A stretch of DNA of 64,000 nt from Dyadobacter sp. 676. Lineage in GTDB: Bacteria; Bacteroidota; Bacteroidia; Cytophagales; Spirosomataceae. Numbering within the stretch: the first letter of the stretch is position 1; each line of letters begins with the position of its first letter. The position numbers were made by a program, and so were the translations under genes. The notes beneath the pieces are model-generated. The model was not told the origin of the DNA. It ran no database searches and was given only the letters and a program-made list of their open reading frames with translations. Shown here piece by piece: positions 27,618-36,941 of the stretch. The DNA is taken from assembly GCF_040448675.1 (NCBI RefSeq), contig NZ_CP159289.1, forward strand, positions 1,302,001 through 1,366,000, given 5' to 3'.

Positions 27618-29789
27618 ATGAAATCACGGGACATTTCACGCAGGGTTTTCCTCCGGCAGGCCGCGTGGTCGGGGGCGGCGCTTACGCTTGCTGCCTGCTT
27701 GCCTGCCGAGGGGCACGGGGCGGCCGAAATTATCAATCCGGTTACAGACAAGGTTACGCCGGGTACCGTGCTGATGTCGTGGGTCACCATCGATCCGACA
27801 GGCAGGGTTACGCTAATGTGTAACCGCTCCGAAATGGGCCAGGGAACTTTCCAGGCCCTCCCGCAAATGCTGGCCGAAGAGCTGGAAGTCCGGCTGGAAG
27901 ACGTTAATGTCATTTTCGCACCGGCTAATCCGGAAAAATATGGCCCTCAGCCACAGGAAGGCAGCTTTTCCGTACGCGGATGGGCCCCGCGGCTGTTACG
28001 CGCCGGCGCCTGTGCAAGGGAAATGCTGATCGAGGCGGCAGCAACGGAATGGAAGGTCCCGAAGCACGAATGCCATGCTGAAAATGGCGGGGTAATCCAT
28101 CGGATTTCTCTAAAAAAACTGGCTTACGGCACATTGGTCGAAAAAGCGGCGAAACTCGCTCCGCCCAGAGGCGTCGTGCTGAAAAAACGGGCCGATTACA
28201 AGGTCATCGGCAAATCCATTCCCAGGAAGGACATTCCGCTGAAAACCAATGGTGCCGCCGTTTTCGGACTCGATAAAAAGATACCCGGTATGCGATATGC
28301 CGTGATCGAACGAAGCAAACGGTTCAGGGAAAAGGTTAAGGGTTTCGATGATTCCGAAGCACGGAAAGTGCACGGTGTCACCGACGTCTTTAAGGTGTGC
28401 AGGCCGGTATTCTCGCAATTCTGTGAAGGAGTGGCCGTTGTGGCCGATTCGCTTTGGGCCGCCATGCAGGCAAGGAAGGTTTTGAAAGTGGATTGGGAAG
28501 ATGCGGAATTTGAATACCCCGGCTCGCAATCACTCGAAAAACAAATGCGTGAAAACCTGGAAAAGATTGGCCCGCAGCCCCGATTCGAAAACGAATATGC
28601 GGGCTCTCCCCAAAAACTGGAAGCGTTCTATGAAACACCCTACCAGTCGCACACTTGCATGGAACCGTTGAACTGCATTGCGGACTTCCGGACCGGCGGG
28701 ATCGAAATATGGGGGCCAATACAGGAGCCCAACTGGGTCCAGGCCGATCTGAGCCAGCGGTTCGATATCCCTATTGAACGTGTAACGGTGCACATGACCT
28801 TCCTCGGCGGCGGATTCGGCCGGAAGGCTTTCCCCGACTATCCCTATGAAGCCGCATTCATTTCCAAAGAGATTGGCGCGCCGGTACAGGTCGTTTGGAC
28901 ACGTGAGGACGACATGACCGCCGGTCCTTTTCGCCCGGGAGCATTTTACAGGCTAAGAAGCGGACTAACCGCCCAGGGAAAAATCCACGCGTTTCAGGCC
29001 CATACCGCCACCCAATGGATCGGGCAGGAATGGTCACCCATTCCGCCGGCCGGGCCGGAAGCGGCAAGTTACAATACCGGCGATTTTGAGGGGTTACTGC
29101 CCTCGTACAAACAGGGGATTCCGCATTACAGCTTCGGCGGGGCGGGAATCCATTCGCCTATACCCGTAATGTGGTGGCGCTCGGTATTCGCGTCTACGAA
29201 CGGCTTTGCCTGCGAAAGCTTTATCGACGAGCTGGCGCACCTGGCCGGCAAAGATCCATTGGCTTTTCGGCGCGAGCATTTGCCCGACAAACGTTACCAG
29301 GCGTTGATCGACCATATGGCGAAACTTACCAATTGGCATTTGCGAGGCAAAAACCACGGCTGGGGTGTCGCTTTTACTGAATGCTTCACCGGCATTTGCG
29401 GCCATGTGGTGAAGGTGACGCGCAACGCGGAAGGCAAAGTAAGGATCGAGAAAGTGATTGCACTGATGGATTGCGGATGGTATGTGAACCCCGACATCAT
29501 CCGCGCCCAGGTCGAAGGAAGTATTGTGATGGCGTTAGGCGCTGCTACCACCCACGCAACGACATTCGACGACGGCAAGGCTGTCCAGCAAAATTTCGAC
29601 ACTTATCCGATGCCGCGCATCGCCGACGTTCCGCCTATCGAAGTACATATTATGGAAAACGACGAAAAGCCCGGCGGCGTAGGCGAGCCGGGGCTTCCGC
29701 CGTTCGCCCCGGCCCTGGCCAATGCCATTTTCGACCTCACAGGCCGCCGCATCCGGCGGTTGCCGTTTAGTCTCGATGATATTTCCTGA
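27618..29789 (+). CDS. Molybdopterin-binding large subunit, IorB/xanthine dehydrogenase family
   Basis: This 723-aa protein starts with a twin-arginine signal (SRRVFLRQAAWSGAALTLAA), then the IorB-type fold. Seen are SEMGQGTFQALPQMLAEEL, FLGGGFGRKAFPDYPYEA for cofactor binding, MWWRSVFAS, and the carboxy-terminal GGVGEPGLPPFAPALANAIF with the glutamate expected to be catalytic in this family. It would hydroxylate an N-heterocycle or oxidise an aldehyde in the periplasm using the molybdenum cytosine-dinucleotide type cofactor. It pairs with the 2Fe-2S subunit just upstream. A haem-c protein is encoded tail-to-tail three bases away and could accept electrons, but that is only inference. Confidence 0.93.
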   Translation: MKSRDISRRVFLRQAAWSGAALTLAACLPAEGHGAAEIINPVTDKVTPGTVLMSWVTIDPTGRVTLMCNRSEMGQGTFQALPQMLAEELEVRLEDVNVIFAPANPEKYGPQPQEGSFSVRGWAPRLLRAGACAREMLIEAAATEWKVPKHECHAENGGVIHRISLKKLAYGTLVEKAAKLAPPRGVVLKKRADYKVIGKSIPRKDIPLKTNGAAVFGLDKKIPGMRYAVIERSKRFREKVKGFDDSEARKVHGVTDVFKVCRPVFSQFCEGVAVVADSLWAAMQARKVLKVDWEDAEFEYPGSQSLEKQMRENLEKIGPQPRFENEYAGSPQKLEAFYETPYQSHTCMEPLNCIADFRTGGIEIWGPIQEPNWVQADLSQRFDIPIERVTVHMTFLGGGFGRKAFPDYPYEAAFISKEIGAPVQVVWTREDDMTAGPFRPGAFYRLRSGLTAQGKIHAFQAHTATQWIGQEWSPIPPAGPEAASYNTGDFEGLLPSYKQGIPHYSFGGAGIHSPIPVMWWRSVFASTNGFACESFIDELAHLAGKDPLAFRREHLPDKRYQALIDHMAKLTNWHLRGKNHGWGVAFTECFTGICGHVVKVTRNAEGKVRIEKVIALMDCGWYVNPDIIRAQVEGSIVMALGAATTHATTFDDGKAVQQNFDTYPMPRIADVPPIEVHIMENDEKPGGVGEPGLPPFAPALANAIFDLTGRRIRRLPFSLDDIS

Positions 29790-29792
29790 CGG

Positions 29793-32555
29793 TTATTTTC
29801 CCGAAAGCGATTTGATAAACAGGATCACCGACTCGATATCATTGTCGGATAGCACGCCTACAAACGACGGCATTTCCTCATTGTAGCCTTTTACAATGCG
29901 TTTCGAAGGTGTCAGGATCGATTCGCGGAGATAGGCTTCGTCGGCGATTACCTTGCTGCCGTCGTCGAATGTACGCTCCGATTTGTACAGGTTCTGAAAA
30001 GGCGGACCGTACATACCTTTGGTACGGGTCCCTTCCGAATGACAGCCCGCGCATGCCATTTTCTGAAATATTTCCCGACCCTTTTCTGCCGAGGCCGCAG
30101 TTTCGGCAACCACCGCTGCCGGCTGTTCGGGGCGTTTGGCATTCAACAGGGCAAGGTCTACACCCCCGAAGCCGCTCAGATCCACGTCCGTCGATTGGTT
30201 TAAGGTAAACCAGAACTGGTCGTTCACCTTCTTGCCATCCGCCGCCTGCAACCGGTAACTTACCTCCATTTGCATTACCTCCGTCATTCCGGGGACGAGC
30301 AGGAACACGCTTCTTTTATCCTTCGACAGATAAGAAGCCGCTACGTGCATGACCTCCTGCCCCGTCGAGCCGTCGAGTTTGAAATGCCCTGAGCCATACT
30401 CTTCCGTGCGTTTGTAATTCCATCTCCTGACTTCGAAATTCCCCGGATTGGTAGCGGTTACCTTATCGAGCGGCGAATCGAACCGCAGCATAATGCCCTG
30501 CTTACCCGCGCGAAAATGGTTGGGCAGATAACTCGGCTTACCGGCATATCGCAGCCGCAGCAATGCGCTGATGCCATTCGAGCTGGACCCCCAGAGGTTA
30601 AAGCCGGCAATGTACAGCTGCCCATCCGCAGGGTTCATCGCTCCTTTCGAAGTCGGGGCGGGGTAATTGGCATGGATTACGGAAACACCGCCCTGAACGA
30701 CGCTCGTAGTGCTGTCGATCAGCACGCGGAAAAGCCCCGGACGGCCAAACGAGCAATGGATAAGATTTCCGTTCAAAGGCCCCATTTTCGAACCGGTGAT
30801 CCACACCTGGCTAATCGCCGAGCGGTCGACGCTGTGCGGGATCCAGGTCAATGGCGGGGTCACCGCCGGATTGTCGCTACGGTGCAACGTCGGTTCCACC
30901 CCGAAGTAATCGCCCTGGTGAATGACGAAAATAGGGGTCGACGGCACAAAGTTACCTTGCTGATCGGAAGCCGTCAGAATGCCTTTGGTAGGATGTATGC
31001 CAAGATAAGGCCCGCGTAATCCGGTCGCCACGACTTCCGCATTCCGTCCGTCCTTCGATATTCTGAGAATAGCACCATTCTGGTCCGAACCGGCCCGAAA
31101 ACCTTTGCCGGTGACTTTCGTCATGCCCGGCCCGTTACTCAAACTGCCGCCTTTGGCAATATAAAAACTGCCGTCGGGTGCGGTGACGAGATCGGCCGCC
31201 CATTCCCGCGACTCGGCCGACTGGGCCATAACATTGGAGAAATTTTCATAATAGTCCGCTACGCCGTCATTGTTCAGATCGCGTAAATGCACGATGCCGT
31301 TTCGGTCGAAAACGTAGATACTGTCCTTCACGATTTCAATGCTCATCGGCTCATGAAGTCCGGAAGCAAAACGCCGCCATTTAATACTCTGAAGGTTTTT
31401 GTCGATTCCCTCGATCGTCCAGACGTCGCCTTCAAAAGTTACCACCGCCGCCCGGCCATCCTCAAAAAAGCCCACATCCGCCACCCGCACATTCCTCTTC
31501 CACGGATTGTTCAAAGGCAATGTAAGCTGGTCGGTTACGAATGCTGCGGTATCAGGTGAGAGTTTTCCTTGTGTTACAACCGTTCCTTTCCACAATGCGG
31601 GGCCTCCGTTTTTGAAATCAGGGAGCGGGTTATGTTTTGTTTTGCAAAATTTCTCGAATGCCTTTTTGTCCTTCGAGAGCCCTTTCCAGATCGCCACAGT
31701 CGCTTCGCCATCTGCACCGACCTTCACCGTGAGATATTTGCCTTCCTCCACGCCGGACTGCCAAGCCGGTTTTCCCTTACCTAACACCGCCACAGCCGTA
31801 ACCGTATCCTTGTCGGCCCCCTGATATACATAAGCAATACGGCCCTTTACCTCGCTGCCTGTCGCATTATCGACCTCCGCCGCAGTCAGGTACAAGTCCG
31901 ACAAAACGCCGTTTGCACGAATGCTTCTCGTAAAAGCCACTCCGGCATCAAATCGGGCACTGCCGGGCATCTCGTAAATGTGGGCCTTGCCTACAGAATA
32001 GTCGAGTACCGAGCGGTTGCCGTAAACATACATCCCGTTATACCGCCCCTGGCTGGCAGGAAGCGGTTTCCAGGCAGGTGGCAGCGACTGATCCGTGCGA
32101 TAGGCGGGTTTGCCGGTTGTCCAGCCCGCGTAGGCGCCCGTCGCAAGCACGGGCGAGCCCGGTACCGTTGCTATATTATTGTTTTTATTAAAAAAATCCT
32201 TGTAGGAAACCTGGGCCATGAGTACCATCGGAAGGAATTTCCCCGTCCAGGCTACCGACCACCGCAGCAGGTCCGTGTCAAAGCAGGCATAGGCGCTGTC
32301 GCCCAGCTGCAACGCGAGCGTACGGGCCGCCTGATTATCTTTCGGAAATCCGCCGCCGAGCTTGCGGGCATCTACCGATGTTGAAATGTAGGGGAAGCCG
32401 GGTTCGACAAACGAGGCCAGTTGCAACGAATCGGGGCGGTCGGGTCTGGTACTGCGGGTATAGGTGTAGCCCGTCATCAGCACGGACGCCAGGGAAATAC
32501 CGCCCAGCAGGGCCGCCCCCCACCGCTTGCCGCGGTACTTGGAAATGTTAAGCAT
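29793..32555 (-). CDS. Large exported beta-propeller protein with carboxy-terminal cytochrome c domain
   Basis: This 920-aa protein starts with a membrane anchor or signal segment (KRWGAALLGGISLASVLMTG). The first half is DUF6797-like in style and the middle is a beta-propeller with repeated RDLNNDGVADYYENF and GPYLGIHPTKG units, typical of sugar-dehydrogenase-like propellers in Bacteroidota and Planctomycetes. The last 90 residues are a class I cytochrome c domain with CAGCHSEG and a later MPSF methionine ligand. A role in extracytoplasmic oxidation is likely, with a quinoprotein or partner unknown. It may accept electrons from the adjacent molybdenum hydroxylase, though the two genes are on opposite strands and convergent. 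Confidence 0.8.
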   Translation of the reverse strand: MLNISKYRGKRWGAALLGGISLASVLMTGYTYTRSTRPDRPDSLQLASFVEPGFPYISTSVDARKLGGGFPKDNQAARTLALQLGDSAYACFDTDLLRWSVAWTGKFLPMVLMAQVSYKDFFNKNNNIATVPGSPVLATGAYAGWTTGKPAYRTDQSLPPAWKPLPASQGRYNGMYVYGNRSVLDYSVGKAHIYEMPGSARFDAGVAFTRSIRANGVLSDLYLTAAEVDNATGSEVKGRIAYVYQGADKDTVTAVAVLGKGKPAWQSGVEEGKYLTVKVGADGEATVAIWKGLSKDKKAFEKFCKTKHNPLPDFKNGGPALWKGTVVTQGKLSPDTAAFVTDQLTLPLNNPWKRNVRVADVGFFEDGRAAVVTFEGDVWTIEGIDKNLQSIKWRRFASGLHEPMSIEIVKDSIYVFDRNGIVHLRDLNNDGVADYYENFSNVMAQSAESREWAADLVTAPDGSFYIAKGGSLSNGPGMTKVTGKGFRAGSDQNGAILRISKDGRNAEVVATGLRGPYLGIHPTKGILTASDQQGNFVPSTPIFVIHQGDYFGVEPTLHRSDNPAVTPPLTWIPHSVDRSAISQVWITGSKMGPLNGNLIHCSFGRPGLFRVLIDSTTSVVQGGVSVIHANYPAPTSKGAMNPADGQLYIAGFNLWGSSSNGISALLRLRYAGKPSYLPNHFRAGKQGIMLRFDSPLDKVTATNPGNFEVRRWNYKRTEEYGSGHFKLDGSTGQEVMHVAASYLSKDKRSVFLLVPGMTEVMQMEVSYRLQAADGKKVNDQFWFTLNQSTDVDLSGFGGVDLALLNAKRPEQPAAVVAETAASAEKGREIFQKMACAGCHSEGTRTKGMYGPPFQNLYKSERTFDDGSKVIADEAYLRESILTPSKRIVKGYNEEMPSFVGVLSDNDIESVILFIKSLSGK

Positions 32556-32688
32556 GTATGGTTCAGGTAATAAAAGAACAATTTTTAAAGTAATGCAAAA
32601 TAGGAACTTACTGGGATATCTATGACCAATTTTCGGCCCTTAGTCCCTTACAGGCCTGAAAAAAGCTGACCCATTGCATTTAAATCGA

Positions 32689-32696
32689 TATATTTG
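32689..32696 (+). promoter_or_regulatory. Predicted -7 element of the purine permease operon
   Basis: TATATTTG matches TAnnTTTG and lies 18 bases before ATG 32715. No TTTG is found 19-21 bases upstream, so the promoter is incomplete or regulated. The 159-base spacer is shared with the divergent haem-c gene. Confidence 0.5.
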
Positions 32697-32714
32697 GACT
32701 TAACCTAAACGAAT

Positions 32715-34007
32715 ATGTTCTCTTTCTCCGGTCTTCGCAAAGAGCAGGTCCCCACCGAAATCCTGGCCGGGGTGTCCTCATTCCTGGCAACAGCTTATAT
32801 CATCGTCGTCAATCCGTCTATACTCAGCCAAACCGGCATGCCGTTCGCGGCCGTACTCACTGCTACGATCCTGGTCTCGTTTTTCAGCAGCCTGATGATG
32901 GGCCTTTACGCCGATAATCCCATCCTGGTCGCCCCCGGAATGGGCCTGAATGCCTTTTTTACATTCACGGCGGTACTTACCGAGGGGCTGTCGTGGCAGG
33001 TAGCGCTGGGTACGGTGTTTTGGTCGGGTGTCTTTTTTCTGATCCTATCCGCATTCAACATCCGGTCCTATATTGTTAAAGCAATTCCAAAACCATTGCG
33101 GTTCGGCATTGCGGCGGGTATCGGGCTGTTTATCACGCTGATAGGTTTTGCGAATGCCAAATTCATCGTGCCCAATCCGGCGACGATGATCAGCCTCGGC
33201 AACCTCAACGCTCCCACCATCACATTCATTGCCGGATTGCTTATTACGGTTATCCTGCTGATCCGCAATGTGAAAGGAAGCATTCTGATGGGCATTGTGG
33301 CGACGAGCCTGCTGGCCTGGCCTATCGGGCGCTGGTGGGGCGGTACGGAAACTGTGATTACCATCGATCAGATCGTCGCCAGGCCGGATTTCAGCCTGCT
33401 ATTTCAGCTCGATATCGTCAACTCGCTGCAATGGAGCCTCGCGCCGATCATCCTTGCATTTGTATTCACCGACATGTTCGACAGCCTTTCGACTTTCGTA
33501 GGATTGGCCGAAGCCTCCAATCTGCTCGATGAAAACGGCGAACCACGCCATATTCGCCGGTCGTTGATGGTCGACGCCGTTTCCACGACCATCGCCGGGC
33601 TCGTCGGCAGCAGTCCGGGCACGGCGTACATCGAATCGGCGGTGGGTATCGAGCAAGGCGGAAAAACCGGTCTTACAGCAGTTACCGGCGCCATTTTGTT
33701 TCTCCCGTTCCTGTTCCTTTCCCCCCTGCTGAGCGCTGTTCCGGCCATTGCTACCGCACCGGCGTTGGTACTGGTAGGTGTTTTTATGATGAAACCGGTG
33801 ATCCGCATCAACTGGAACGATCTTTCGGAAGCGTTTCCCGCTTTTCTGGCGATGGTACTCATCCCGTTCACCTATTCCATTACCCAAGGCATTATCTGGG
33901 GATTTCTGAGCTGGACCGCCCTGAAAGTACTTTCGGGCCGGGCCAGGGACATTAGTATCGCCCTTATTATAATCGACGTTTTTGCCATCCTGGCGCTTAT
34001 TTTTTGA
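32715..34007 (+). CDS. NCS2 family purine permease, AzgA-like
   Basis: This 430-aa protein has about 12-14 membrane helices. The AzgA-type signatures are present: TEILAGVSSFLATAYIIVVNP, APGMGLNAFFTFT, TDMFDSLSTFVGLAEASNLL and SSPGTAYIESAVGIEQGGKTGL. These are proton-coupled hypoxanthine, adenine and guanine importers of the inner membrane. The stop at 34005-34007 lies eight bases before the ATG of an exported nucleosidase, which would make adenine in the periplasm. Together they look like a scavenging pair for adenine moieties. Confidence 0.93.
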   Translation: MFSFSGLRKEQVPTEILAGVSSFLATAYIIVVNPSILSQTGMPFAAVLTATILVSFFSSLMMGLYADNPILVAPGMGLNAFFTFTAVLTEGLSWQVALGTVFWSGVFFLILSAFNIRSYIVKAIPKPLRFGIAAGIGLFITLIGFANAKFIVPNPATMISLGNLNAPTITFIAGLLITVILLIRNVKGSILMGIVATSLLAWPIGRWWGGTETVITIDQIVARPDFSLLFQLDIVNSLQWSLAPIILAFVFTDMFDSLSTFVGLAEASNLLDENGEPRHIRRSLMVDAVSTTIAGLVGSSPGTAYIESAVGIEQGGKTGLTAVTGAILFLPFLFLSPLLSAVPAIATAPALVLVGVFMMKPVIRINWNDLSEAFPAFLAMVLIPFTYSITQGIIWGFLSWTALKVLSGRARDISIALIIIDVFAILALIF

Positions 34008-34015
34008 ATCCCGAA

Positions 34016-34822
34016 ATGAAGAAAATTTCACTACTCACATTCCTCGTTTTTTCAATCCTTTTTACCTCCAAAGCACAAGGCGTCACAGGTATCTTGGCCG
34101 CGTTTCCGCCGGAGCTGATATTGCTCGAAAGCCAGATGACACAGAAGCAGGATACGGTCATCAGCCAGGTCCGTTTCATTCATGGCGAATTGCGCGGCAG
34201 GCGTGTGGTGCTGGCCGAAACCGGGGTCGGGAAAGTCAACGCCGCGATTACGACCTTGTTGATGATCGAACATTTCAAACCCCGGGAAATCGTGTTTTCC
34301 GGCATTGCGGGCGGCATCGATCCCGCATTGTCGCCCGGCGACCTGGTGATCGGGACGCAAATCGCCTACCACGATTTCGGTCAGATCGACGACGCGGGGA
34401 TGCATTACTGGGCCACGAAAAACCCGTTTACCAGAAAAGAAAACCCGTTGAAATTCCATTGCGATTCGGCATTAGTGAGCAAAGCCTTTTCCGTTTCGCG
34501 CAATCTGGACTTCGCGAAAGTAGAGCGGAATAACGGCAGCTTCGCTCCTGCCGTCAAAAAGGGCATCATCGTGACCGGAGATGTATTTGTGTCCTCGGAA
34601 AAAACCACCCGCCGCTTGCTGAACGATCTGCATGCCGCCGCCACGGAAATGGAAGGCGCGGCGATAGCCCAGACCTGCTACCAGCAAAATACGCCCTTCC
34701 TGATCATCCGCAGCCTGAGCGACAAAGCCGACGGCGGTGCGATCCGCGACATGGACAAGTTCCTCAACGTGGCGGCGCACAATGCAGCCACGCTGGTAAT
34801 GGCCGTGGTGGGCGAAAAGTAG
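34016..34822 (+). CDS. mtnN: Exported 5'-methylthioadenosine/S-adenosylhomocysteine nucleosidase
   Basis: This 268-aa protein starts with a signal peptide (KKISLLTFLVFSILFTSKAQ), which is unusual, because MTA/SAH nucleosidases are normally cytoplasmic. After it comes the PNP/UDP fold with AETGVGKVNAAITTLLMI, SGIAGGIDPALSPGDLVIG, the substrate-contact EMEGAAIAQ and the catalytic SLSDKADGGAI aspartate. The reaction is release of adenine from MTA or SAH. ATG 34016 is chosen, since an upstream TTG at 34004 would spoil the signal peptide. It follows the purine permease by eight bases and is almost certainly co-transcribed, so adenine made outside the inner membrane could be imported. Confidence 0.9.
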   Translation: MKKISLLTFLVFSILFTSKAQGVTGILAAFPPELILLESQMTQKQDTVISQVRFIHGELRGRRVVLAETGVGKVNAAITTLLMIEHFKPREIVFSGIAGGIDPALSPGDLVIGTQIAYHDFGQIDDAGMHYWATKNPFTRKENPLKFHCDSALVSKAFSVSRNLDFAKVERNNGSFAPAVKKGIIVTGDVFVSSEKTTRRLLNDLHAAATEMEGAAIAQTCYQQNTPFLIIRSLSDKADGGAIRDMDKFLNVAAHNAATLVMAVVGEK

Positions 34823-34823
34823 G

Positions 34824-36089
34824 CTATGCGCGTTTCACCTGATAAGTATAAACCGAATACGGGAAAATCGCTGCCGCGACCCATTTTGAAACCAGGCTCG
34901 CTACCACGATAGGAATGAAAAGAATGTAGTTATCGGCAAGGGCGCAAACCAGGAATATGGATGTAAAAGGCGCGTGAATGCTGCCACTCAGCACAGCCGC
35001 CATACCGACGAGCACAAAGTTCACGGGGATTAGTCCCAGGCCGAAGAAATGGTTGAGCACCACACACACGATCAGCCCGAGAAATGCACCGATAAACAAG
35101 CTGGGGGCAAAAACACCGCCATCGCCGCCGGCACCGAGCGTTACGGAAGTAGCAACCGGTTTCAACAGCAGCACCGCCAGCAATGGCAGGACGACGGCCA
35201 GCGAAGGCGCGCCCGCGTGGCGAAACACGTGCCTGATCCCTTCATACCCTTCTCCGTACAGATTGGGCACGAAGAAAATCAGTGTCGAAATAATCAGCGA
35301 ACCGCCTATAATGCGGATATAATCATTTTGCAGCGAACCGAAGAATTTCTTGAAAAACAGCACGCATTTGGTAAGATATACCGAATTCAATCCGGCCAGA
35401 ATGCCCAGCAAAACCATGTAAGGCAACGCTTCCGTGCGCCAGTTGGTTACACTGAAATGGAAGACCTGTTTGTAAAAGAAAAAGCTGGTGACGAAATACG
35501 ATGTCAGCACGGCCGTTACCACGGCGGCCGTATGCAGCTTGCTTTTTCTCCTTGTAAAAACTTCGAACGCAAAGAGAAAACCCGCAACCGGCGCATTGAA
35601 AAGCGCCGTCACGCCGGCCGCCAGGCCCGCGCACACGAGGTCGGTGCGGTATCTGCGCAAGTAACTTACCTTTCTGGACGACAACGCGCCGATGGCGGCC
35701 GTCGAAACCACGGTGGACACTTCGATACCCGTCGAGCCCCCGAAAATGACAGTCAGCAAACCATTGAAGTAATGTGAAGGTATTTTATAGGAAGGTAATG
35801 TGTGCGCGTTCTTGTTGATGGTGTCGAGCACTTCCTTGATACCTTTGTTGGCCTTGTTGCGAAAAAGGAAGAATCGCAGCAAATGAATGGTAGTGAGCCC
35901 GATCAGCGGGATCACGAAAATCAGATAGCGGTTATGCCGCAGGTTTTCGAGGAAAGCCTCTTCGTAATGCTCGGTAATGACTTTAAGGGTGTCGGCCACC
36001 AGGGCAGAAAAGACGCCCGTTATCGCAGCTGCCAGGATTACCGCAAATACTCTTTTTAACTTCTTGAACTGGTAAGAATTATAATCCAT
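34824..36089 (-). CDS. ClC family chloride channel or antiporter
   Basis: This 421-aa protein has about 12 helices. The ClC selectivity-filter segments can be seen: the GSTGIEVSTV region replaces the usual GREGP motif but keeps the glutamate, GFLFAFEVF is the FAxEV-like helix, and GGDGGVFAPSLFIGAFLG carries the GxFAP motif. There are no carboxy-terminal CBS domains. Whether it is a channel or a proton/chloride exchanger cannot be told. It is convergent with the nucleosidase gene (one base between stops) and alone on its transcript. An open frame begins at ATG 36089. Confidence 0.92.
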   Translation of the reverse strand: MDYNSYQFKKLKRVFAVILAAAITGVFSALVADTLKVITEHYEEAFLENLRHNRYLIFVIPLIGLTTIHLLRFFLFRNKANKGIKEVLDTINKNAHTLPSYKIPSHYFNGLLTVIFGGSTGIEVSTVVSTAAIGALSSRKVSYLRRYRTDLVCAGLAAGVTALFNAPVAGFLFAFEVFTRRKSKLHTAAVVTAVLTSYFVTSFFFYKQVFHFSVTNWRTEALPYMVLLGILAGLNSVYLTKCVLFFKKFFGSLQNDYIRIIGGSLIISTLIFFVPNLYGEGYEGIRHVFRHAGAPSLAVVLPLLAVLLLKPVATSVTLGAGGDGGVFAPSLFIGAFLGLIVCVVLNHFFGLGLIPVNFVLVGMAAVLSGSIHAPFTSIFLVCALADNYILFIPIVVASLVSKWVAAAIFPYSVYTYQVKRA

Positions 36090-36221
36090 TATCGTATCTT
36101 GAATCGGGAGGCAGATTAATGCCCGCTTAAGTGCAACACTTGTCGGCGCGTTTTTGTTTTCCCCGACCGCCAGGATTTATGACGGCCGCGGAAATTCCCG
36201 TTCATTATCCCGCTACTTGAT

Positions 36222-36941
36222 CTACCGGTTCTTATCCATCAGTCGCCGGTTTACCACGTGCTCGATTACCTGTTCGCGGTAATTGCGGCTGATAGGAATG
36301 CGGTGCGGCCGGATGAAAATTTCGTTGCCGTCTATCCCTTCGATTTTTCCGATAGAAACAATGAACGACTTGTGTACCCGTATGAAATGGCGGCTATCCA
36401 GGTTCTGTTCGAGGTGTTTGAGGTTCAGCAGCGTAATGTATTTGCCTTTGCCCGTATGGATCGTCACATAGTTTTGCAGACCTTCGATATACAGGATCTC
36501 GTCGAACAAAATCTTTTCGTATTTGCTTCCGCATTTGATAAAGAAATAGTCTTCGTCGGATTTCGGCGTTGCCGACCTGGTTAATAGCTTGTGGTAATCC
36601 CGCGCTTTGCTCGCGGATTTGAAAAAACGCTCGAATGTGACCGGTTTGAGCAGGTAGTCCATCACATCGAGCTGGAAACCTTCGAGCGCGTAGCTGGGAT
36701 AGGCCGTGGTAATGACTACCATCGGCGGGTTTCGTCCAATTTTCAGGAAATCGATACCGCTCATTTTCGGCATCTGGATATCCAGGAAAATCAGGTCCAC
36801 CTGTGCAGCGTCCATGAGGTTCATCAGTTCCACCGGATTTTCACAAATACCGGTCAGTTTCAGGAAATCTACCTCCCTGACATAGTCCGCCAACCCTTCC
36901 CGCGCCAGCGGCTCATCGTCGATTATCGCACAATTGATCAT
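36222..36941 (-). CDS. LytTR-type response regulator
   Basis: This 239-aa protein has a receiver (D8-D9-E10, phospho-acceptor D54 in FLDIQMPKM, K in DYLLKPVT) and a LytTR domain at about 135-235 with FIRVHKSFIVSIGKI and IPISRNYREQVIEH. It starts at ATG 36941, with no gap after the stop (36942-36944) of the preceding kinase gene, so translation is likely coupled. It reads away from the ClC gene. The 130 bases beyond its stop show no terminator. Confidence 0.93.
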   Translation of the reverse strand: MINCAIIDDEPLAREGLADYVREVDFLKLTGICENPVELMNLMDAAQVDLIFLDIQMPKMSGIDFLKIGRNPPMVVITTAYPSYALEGFQLDVMDYLLKPVTFERFFKSASKARDYHKLLTRSATPKSDEDYFFIKCGSKYEKILFDEILYIEGLQNYVTIHTGKGKYITLLNLKHLEQNLDSRHFIRVHKSFIVSIGKIEGIDGNEIFIRPHRIPISRNYREQVIEHVVNRRLMDKNR

